Below are positions 6,012 through 9,673 of a DNA stretch of 9,673 nt, piece by piece (the stretch's first letter is position 1; each line of letters begins with the position of its first letter). Under the pieces are notes generated by a model. It worked only from the letters and a program-made list of their open reading frames with translations. It ran no database searches and had not been told where the DNA came from. Location of the stretch: NCBI GenBank assembly GCA_903911805.1, contig CAIWET010000517.1, forward strand, positions 1 through 9,673. The letters are read 5' to 3'. The DNA comes from an uncultured Ignavibacteria bacterium (lineage in GTDB: Bacteria > Bacteroidota > Ignavibacteria > Kapaibacteriales > UBA2268). The position numbers and the translations under genes are program-made.

Positions 6012-6977
6012 TTATAAATATTGCCATTCTTTTTCAAGATAATTTTGCACATAATCGGCAACGCTATCTTCCAAAGAGGCAAATTTGAAATCTTTTATTT
6101 TGTTATTAAGCTTAGTCAAATCAGCTTGAGTAAAATTCTGATATTGGCCTTTAATTGAGTCAGGCATTTCTACATACTCAATATCTGGAGTCATATTTAA
6201 TGATTTAAAAACGGAAGTCATTAAATCATTCCAACTTCTTGCAACTCCGGTACCAATATTATATATTCCATAAATATGGTTATTTTCTAGAATCTTAGCC
6301 ATTATTTCGCATACATCTTTAATATATACAAAATCTCGCATTTGTCCGCCATCGGGGTAAACATCTTCGTTTGATTTGAATAGCTTAACTTTGTGTGTTT
6401 CTTTAATTTGATTATACGCTTTATAAACCATACTAGACATATCATCTTTATGATATTCATTAGGACCAAAAACATTAAAGAATTTTAGTCCAACAAACTT
6501 TTTGTCTAATTTTTTATTAATTACCCATAAGTCAAAAAGATGCTTAGAAAATCCATAAGGATTAAGCGGCTTCAAATTATGAAACACTGTATCGCTATAG
6601 CCTTCAACTCCATTGCCGTAAGTTGCAGCACTAGAGGCATAGATGAATCTGATATCATTTTGATTTGCAAATTCAGCTAATCGAATGCTAAAGTCATAGT
6701 TGTTTTTTATTATATAATCTACATTTCTTTCGGTTGTGCGGCTGCAAGCTCCAAGATGAATAATTGAGTCTAAATTAGAGAAAATGGGATCAGTTTTCAT
6801 TGCCTCGAATAATTCTTCTTTGGGAATGTATTTGACTATATTTTTTCCTATCAGATTTTTCCATTTTGGAGATTCAGCAAGATGATCCACAACTATAATA
6901 TCATTATAGCCAAGATCGTTCAGCTTTCGTAAGAAAGCTGAACCTATGAATCCTGCACCACCTGTTAAAAGTATCAT
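6012..6977 (-). CDS. hldD: ADP-L-glycero-D-manno-heptose 6-epimerase
   Basis: This 321-residue short-chain dehydrogenase-like enzyme epimerises ADP-D-glycero-D-manno-heptose to the L form, the last step in making the heptose donor for the LPS inner core. It has the NADP-binding TGGAGFIGS (residues 5-13) with D31 after the second strand, a Ser in YASSAATYG (S116), the catalytic Y141 and K145 (NPYGFSKH), and GLKFFNVFGPNEYHK with K177, corresponding to the second catalytic base K178 of E. coli. DFVYIKDV, YNIGTG and ARSWNDL follow as in HldD (310 residues in E. coli). It lies inside the atp operon: its ATG overlaps the atpA stop as TAATG with no Shine-Dalgarno of its own, which suggests coupled translation, and atpG follows after 22 bases. 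Another sugar-nucleotide epimerase is possible but fits less well. Confidence 0.92.
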   Translation of the reverse strand: MILLTGGAGFIGSAFLRKLNDLGYNDIIVVDHLAESPKWKNLIGKNIVKYIPKEELFEAMKTDPIFSNLDSIIHLGACSRTTERNVDYIIKNNYDFSIRLAEFANQNDIRFIYASSAATYGNGVEGYSDTVFHNLKPLNPYGFSKHLFDLWVINKKLDKKFVGLKFFNVFGPNEYHKDDMSSMVYKAYNQIKETHKVKLFKSNEDVYPDGGQMRDFVYIKDVCEIMAKILENNHIYGIYNIGTGVARSWNDLMTSVFKSLNMTPDIEYVEMPDSIKGQYQNFTQADLTKLNNKIKDFKFASLEDSVADYVQNYLEKEWQYL

Positions 6978-8530
6978 TATTTCAATGTCATTTTAAAGTT
7001 TTCTGTAAATTTGCCAACTGTATCTTTAAGTTTGGCAATTATATCGTCAGTTAATTCTTTTTTACTAGCTAAATCAGTTAATAAAGAAGGATTGTTGTTT
7101 TCTACGAAATCAAACAATTCGTGTTCAAATCTATGAATAGAATTTGTTGGAAGTGTATCTAAATAACCATTAGTTGCACTCCAAATTAGAATAACTTGTT
7201 TCTCAATATTTAGCGGAACAAATTGACCTTGTTTCATAACTTCAGTTAATCTAAAGCCTCTTGTAAGCTGTTGCTGAGTAGAAGCATCAAGATCGGATCC
7301 GAATTTAGCGAATGATTCTAATTCACGGAACTGAGCCAAATCAAGTTTTAATGGACCAGCTACTTTTTTCATAGCTTTGATTTGAGCATTACCACCAACG
7401 CGGGATACTGAAATACCGATGTTCAAAGCAGGTCTGATACCAGCGTTAAACAAGTTTGGTTCAAGATAAATCTGACCATCAGTAATTGAAATTACGTTTG
7501 TTGGGATATATGCAGAAACGTCACCTGCTTGAGTTTCGATAACTGGAAGAGCTGTCATAGAGCCTGCTCCCAATTCATCAGAAAGCTTTGCAGCTCTTTC
7601 GAGTAATCTTGAATGCAAATAGAAAATATCGCCAGGATAAGCTTCACGTCCTGGAGGTCTTCTTAACAGAAGTGATACTTGACGATAAGCTGCTGCTTGT
7701 TTTGATAAATCGTCATAAATTACTAATGAATGCATTCCATTGTCACGGAAATATTCACCCATAGAAGCACCACAATATGGTCCAATAAACTGCAATGGAG
7801 CAGGATCGGAAGCATTTGCAGCAACAACGATTGTATATTCTAAAGCACCATATTCTTCAAGATATGCAACAACGTTAGCAACTGTTGATCCTTTTTGACC
7901 AACTGCTACGTAAATACAAAATACTGGATTAATACCGTTAGCTTTAGCTTCAGCAGTATGAGTATATTTTTGATTGATGATAGTATCAAGAGCAACAGCA
8001 GTTTTACCTGTTTGACGGTCACCGATGATTAATTCTCTCTGGCCTCTTCCGATTGGAATTAGAGCATCAACTACTTTAATACCAGTCTGTAATGGTTCTT
8101 TAACTGGCTGACGTTGTAAAACGCCAGGAGCTTTTCTTTCGATTGGATAAATTTGAGTTGTATTAATTGGACCTTTGTTATCAATTGGAAATCCAAGTGG
8201 ATTAACAACTCTGCCCAATAATTCTTTTCCAACAGGAACAGAAGCGATTTTGCCTGTTCTTTTAACAGTATCGCCTTCTTTAACAAGTCTGTCTTCACCA
8301 AAAAGCATAACACCAACGTTATCTTCTTCGAGGTTTAACACCATTCCGATAACATCATTAGGGAATTCAACGAGCTCAGAAGCCATAGCTTTAGTCAAGC
8401 CGTAAACTCTGGCAACGCCATCACCCACCTGAAGAACTGTTCCCACTTCATATATATCTGCCTCGTTTTCAAAACCTGATAACTGTCGGCGTAATATTGC
8501 GGAAATTTCTTCCGGACGAACATCTACCAT
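6977..8530 (-). CDS. atpA: F1 ATP synthase alpha subunit
   Basis: This 517-residue non-catalytic nucleotide-binding subunit alternates with beta in the F1 hexamer. An amino-terminal beta barrel begins around residue 25 (GTVLQVGDGVARVYGL). The Walker A motif GDRQTGKT is at residues 170-177, with Gln in place of the Gly seen in catalytic beta, as expected for alpha. LVIYDDLSKQA is the Walker B region, and SVSRVGG carries the arginine finger R377 (E. coli R376). PPGREAYPGDIFYLHSRLLE and the carboxyl helical domain complete it. The ATG has AAAGGA six bases upstream (8537-8542). It lies 61 bases after atpH, the widest gap in the operon, and its TAA shares its last base with the ATG of hldD. Confidence 0.99.
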   Translation of the reverse strand: MVDVRPEEISAILRRQLSGFENEADIYEVGTVLQVGDGVARVYGLTKAMASELVEFPNDVIGMVLNLEEDNVGVMLFGEDRLVKEGDTVKRTGKIASVPVGKELLGRVVNPLGFPIDNKGPINTTQIYPIERKAPGVLQRQPVKEPLQTGIKVVDALIPIGRGQRELIIGDRQTGKTAVALDTIINQKYTHTAEAKANGINPVFCIYVAVGQKGSTVANVVAYLEEYGALEYTIVVAANASDPAPLQFIGPYCGASMGEYFRDNGMHSLVIYDDLSKQAAAYRQVSLLLRRPPGREAYPGDIFYLHSRLLERAAKLSDELGAGSMTALPVIETQAGDVSAYIPTNVISITDGQIYLEPNLFNAGIRPALNIGISVSRVGGNAQIKAMKKVAGPLKLDLAQFRELESFAKFGSDLDASTQQQLTRGFRLTEVMKQGQFVPLNIEKQVILIWSATNGYLDTLPTNSIHRFEHELFDFVENNNPSLLTDLASKKELTDDIIAKLKDTVGKFTENFKMTLK

Positions 8531-8591
8531 ATTAAATCCTTTTTATATATATAATAATTAATCTCTAAATGAAATAAATTAATACTGAATA

Positions 8592-9137
8592 TTAATTATA
8601 ATCTTCAGCTAAGCGTTTATGTAAATGCTTGAGCTGATTTTTAACTGTAGCATCAAAAACCCAATCGCCAATTTTAACCATAATGCCACCTTGAACAGTA
8701 GCATCTACTTTATAGCTGGCAATAATTTCTTTTTGGGTATTTTCTGCTATTTGCATTTCAGTTTTCTTTTTTTGTTCTGCTGACATTTCAACTGCTGAGG
8801 TAATTTCAACAACTAATCTGTTATTTAGCAAGTAATAAAGAATTTCATATTGATTGCAAATAGCTGAAATCAGGCCTACTCTGCCTTTTTGAATTAAAAG
8901 AAGAATAAAATTAAAAGTAAGTTGATTTACTTTACCATCTAAAACTTCTTTCATAGCGTTTCTTTTAACCCAATGGCGGATAACCGGACTTTTGGTCATA
9001 TTAGTAAATTCTTTCGAACTTTTTAATAAGACATCAACAAGTTTAAGATCATCGTAAACCTCATTGGTTAATTTTGCTTCTGTTGCAGTAACTATTAAAG
9101 CACGTGCAAATCTTAGTGATACTTTTTGCTCAGTCAT
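8592..9137 (-). CDS. atpH: F1 ATP synthase delta subunit
   Basis: This 181-residue OSCP/delta protein joins the top of F1 to the peripheral stalk. The amino-terminal helical bundle starts with SLRFARALIVTATEA. The middle shows the FILLLIQKGRVGLI helix, equivalent to the conserved F..LL..N.R pattern. The carboxyl end has VDATVQGGIMVKIGDWVFDA and VKNQLKHLHKRL, matching the family signature GG..v.igd.v.D.sv...L..L. E. coli delta is 177 residues. It starts 10 bases after the atpF stop with GGTGAG immediately upstream of the ATG. Its place between b and alpha is the usual F-type order. Confidence 0.96.
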   Translation of the reverse strand: MTEQKVSLRFARALIVTATEAKLTNEVYDDLKLVDVLLKSSKEFTNMTKSPVIRHWVKRNAMKEVLDGKVNQLTFNFILLLIQKGRVGLISAICNQYEILYYLLNNRLVVEITSAVEMSAEQKKKTEMQIAENTQKEIIASYKVDATVQGGIMVKIGDWVFDATVKNQLKHLHKRLAEDYN

Positions 9138-9147
9138 TTCTCACCAA

Positions 9148-9642
9148 TTAATTTCTTGGAAGTTTTTCAATGTAAGAATCAATTAATTTTATGTGTTTAT
9201 CTTTATCTAACGTTTCGTTGATCATTTTTGAAGTAGCAATGATAACCAAATCTGCCATTTCTTTTCTTAATTCCTTGATTGCCATATCTTTGCTTCTGTC
9301 AATTTCGCGAGTTGCTTCAGCAACTTTTGCTCTTTTAACATTTTCGGCTTCTTCAGTTGCTTTTCTTACAATTGCTTCTGCCTGTACTTTTCCTTTGCTT
9401 ATGATTTCTGACATTTCTTTATGTGCATTTGAAATTTTTTCCTGCGCTTCTTTCAAAATTGCTTTTGCTTCTTCATTTGCTGAATGTGCATTAGCAATAT
9501 TGTCAGTTATGCTTTTGTTTCTTTTTTCTAAGCTTGGAAAAATTTGTATTTTCAATACAATTCTCAAAACAAAAAGAAAGATACCAAAATTGACTAATGT
9601 CCAGAAAATCAAACCAAACGTTTTATTCAGAATAAAATCCAT
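9148..9642 (-). CDS. atpF: Fo ATP synthase subunit b
   Basis: This 164-residue peripheral-stalk protein has one amino-terminal membrane helix (about residues 8-30, FGLIFWTLVNFGIFLFVL) followed by a long, charged, Ala- and Glu-rich helix that forms the right-handed coiled-coil dimer reaching to delta on F1. The segment PSLEKRNKSITDNIANA just past the membrane is typical, as is the carboxyl part with ELRKEMADLVIIATSKMI. E. coli b is 156 residues. The ATG is preceded by AGAGG with a six-base spacer (9649-9653), so the gene is complete. The remaining 31 bases to the window edge show no coding sequence; atpE and atpB would be expected beyond. Confidence 0.96.
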   Translation of the reverse strand: MDFILNKTFGLIFWTLVNFGIFLFVLRIVLKIQIFPSLEKRNKSITDNIANAHSANEEAKAILKEAQEKISNAHKEMSEIISKGKVQAEAIVRKATEEAENVKRAKVAEATREIDRSKDMAIKELRKEMADLVIIATSKMINETLDKDKHIKLIDSYIEKLPRN

Positions 9643-9673
9643 TAATAACCTCTATGGAATATATTATAATAAG

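Noticed and set aside
8071..8405. Alternative frames on both strands inside atpA
   Set aside because: They lie within the strongly conserved alpha-subunit sequence and are chance openings.
8531..8591. Internal promoter in the atpH-atpA gap
   Set aside because: The stretch is AT-rich with TATA-like runs, but no paired -35 element stands out; only the atpA ribosome-binding site is clear.
1..9673. CRISPR array, tRNA, rRNA or insertion sequence
   Set aside because: I saw no regularly spaced repeats, no cloverleaf-like sequence and no transposase or integrase motif on either strand.

Overview
The window is AT-rich, Gram-negative-type chromosomal DNA. It carries a housekeeping block (an ATP synthase operon and cysteinyl-tRNA synthetase), with an accessory stretch at the left end and two toxin-antitoxin pairs. 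The F1Fo subunit sequences, an atp cluster that ends at atpG without continuing into atpD/atpC, an LPS-heptose gene (hldD) and the very low GC together suggest the Bacteroidota/Chlorobiota/Ignavibacteriota (FCB) group. Clear Shine-Dalgarno-like sequences (AAGGAG, AAAGGA, AGAGG) precede several genes, which fits a deep FCB lineage better than typical Bacteroidia. The phylum is an inference; no rRNA or other marker is present.

Left end, 1-998: decaying accessory DNA. A zinc-ribbon membrane-protein gene is split by a single in-frame TAG. It is followed by what looks like a remnant of a small DUF1801-like gene whose start and end are joined after loss of the middle. The rest, up to the hicBA leader, shows no gene.

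999-4376, plus strand: a compact hicB-hicA toxin-antitoxin pair with an ATGA overlap, then cysS, then a multi-pass GT-C type glycosyltransferase that probably starts inside the 3' end of cysS.

4418-4911, minus strand: a second toxin-antitoxin pair, a YoeB/Txe-type mRNA endonuclease toxin with an unrecognised 75-residue antitoxin. A perfect 12-bp inverted repeat abuts a TATAAT box just upstream. The two TA pairs bracket cysS and the glycosyltransferase.

5018-9642, minus strand: the atp operon, read right to left as atpF, atpH, atpA, hldD, atpG, closed by a strong intrinsic terminator. The unusual point is hldD (ADP-heptose epimerase) inserted between atpA and atpG. It is coupled to atpA by a TAATG overlap and followed by atpG after 22 nt, so an LPS-core enzyme is co-transcribed with the F1 sector. 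Upstream Fo genes (atpB, atpE) would lie beyond the right edge. No wholly new system is evident. The points most worth checking are the atp/hldD arrangement, the broken genes at the left, and the antitoxin and palindromes at 4684-5085.
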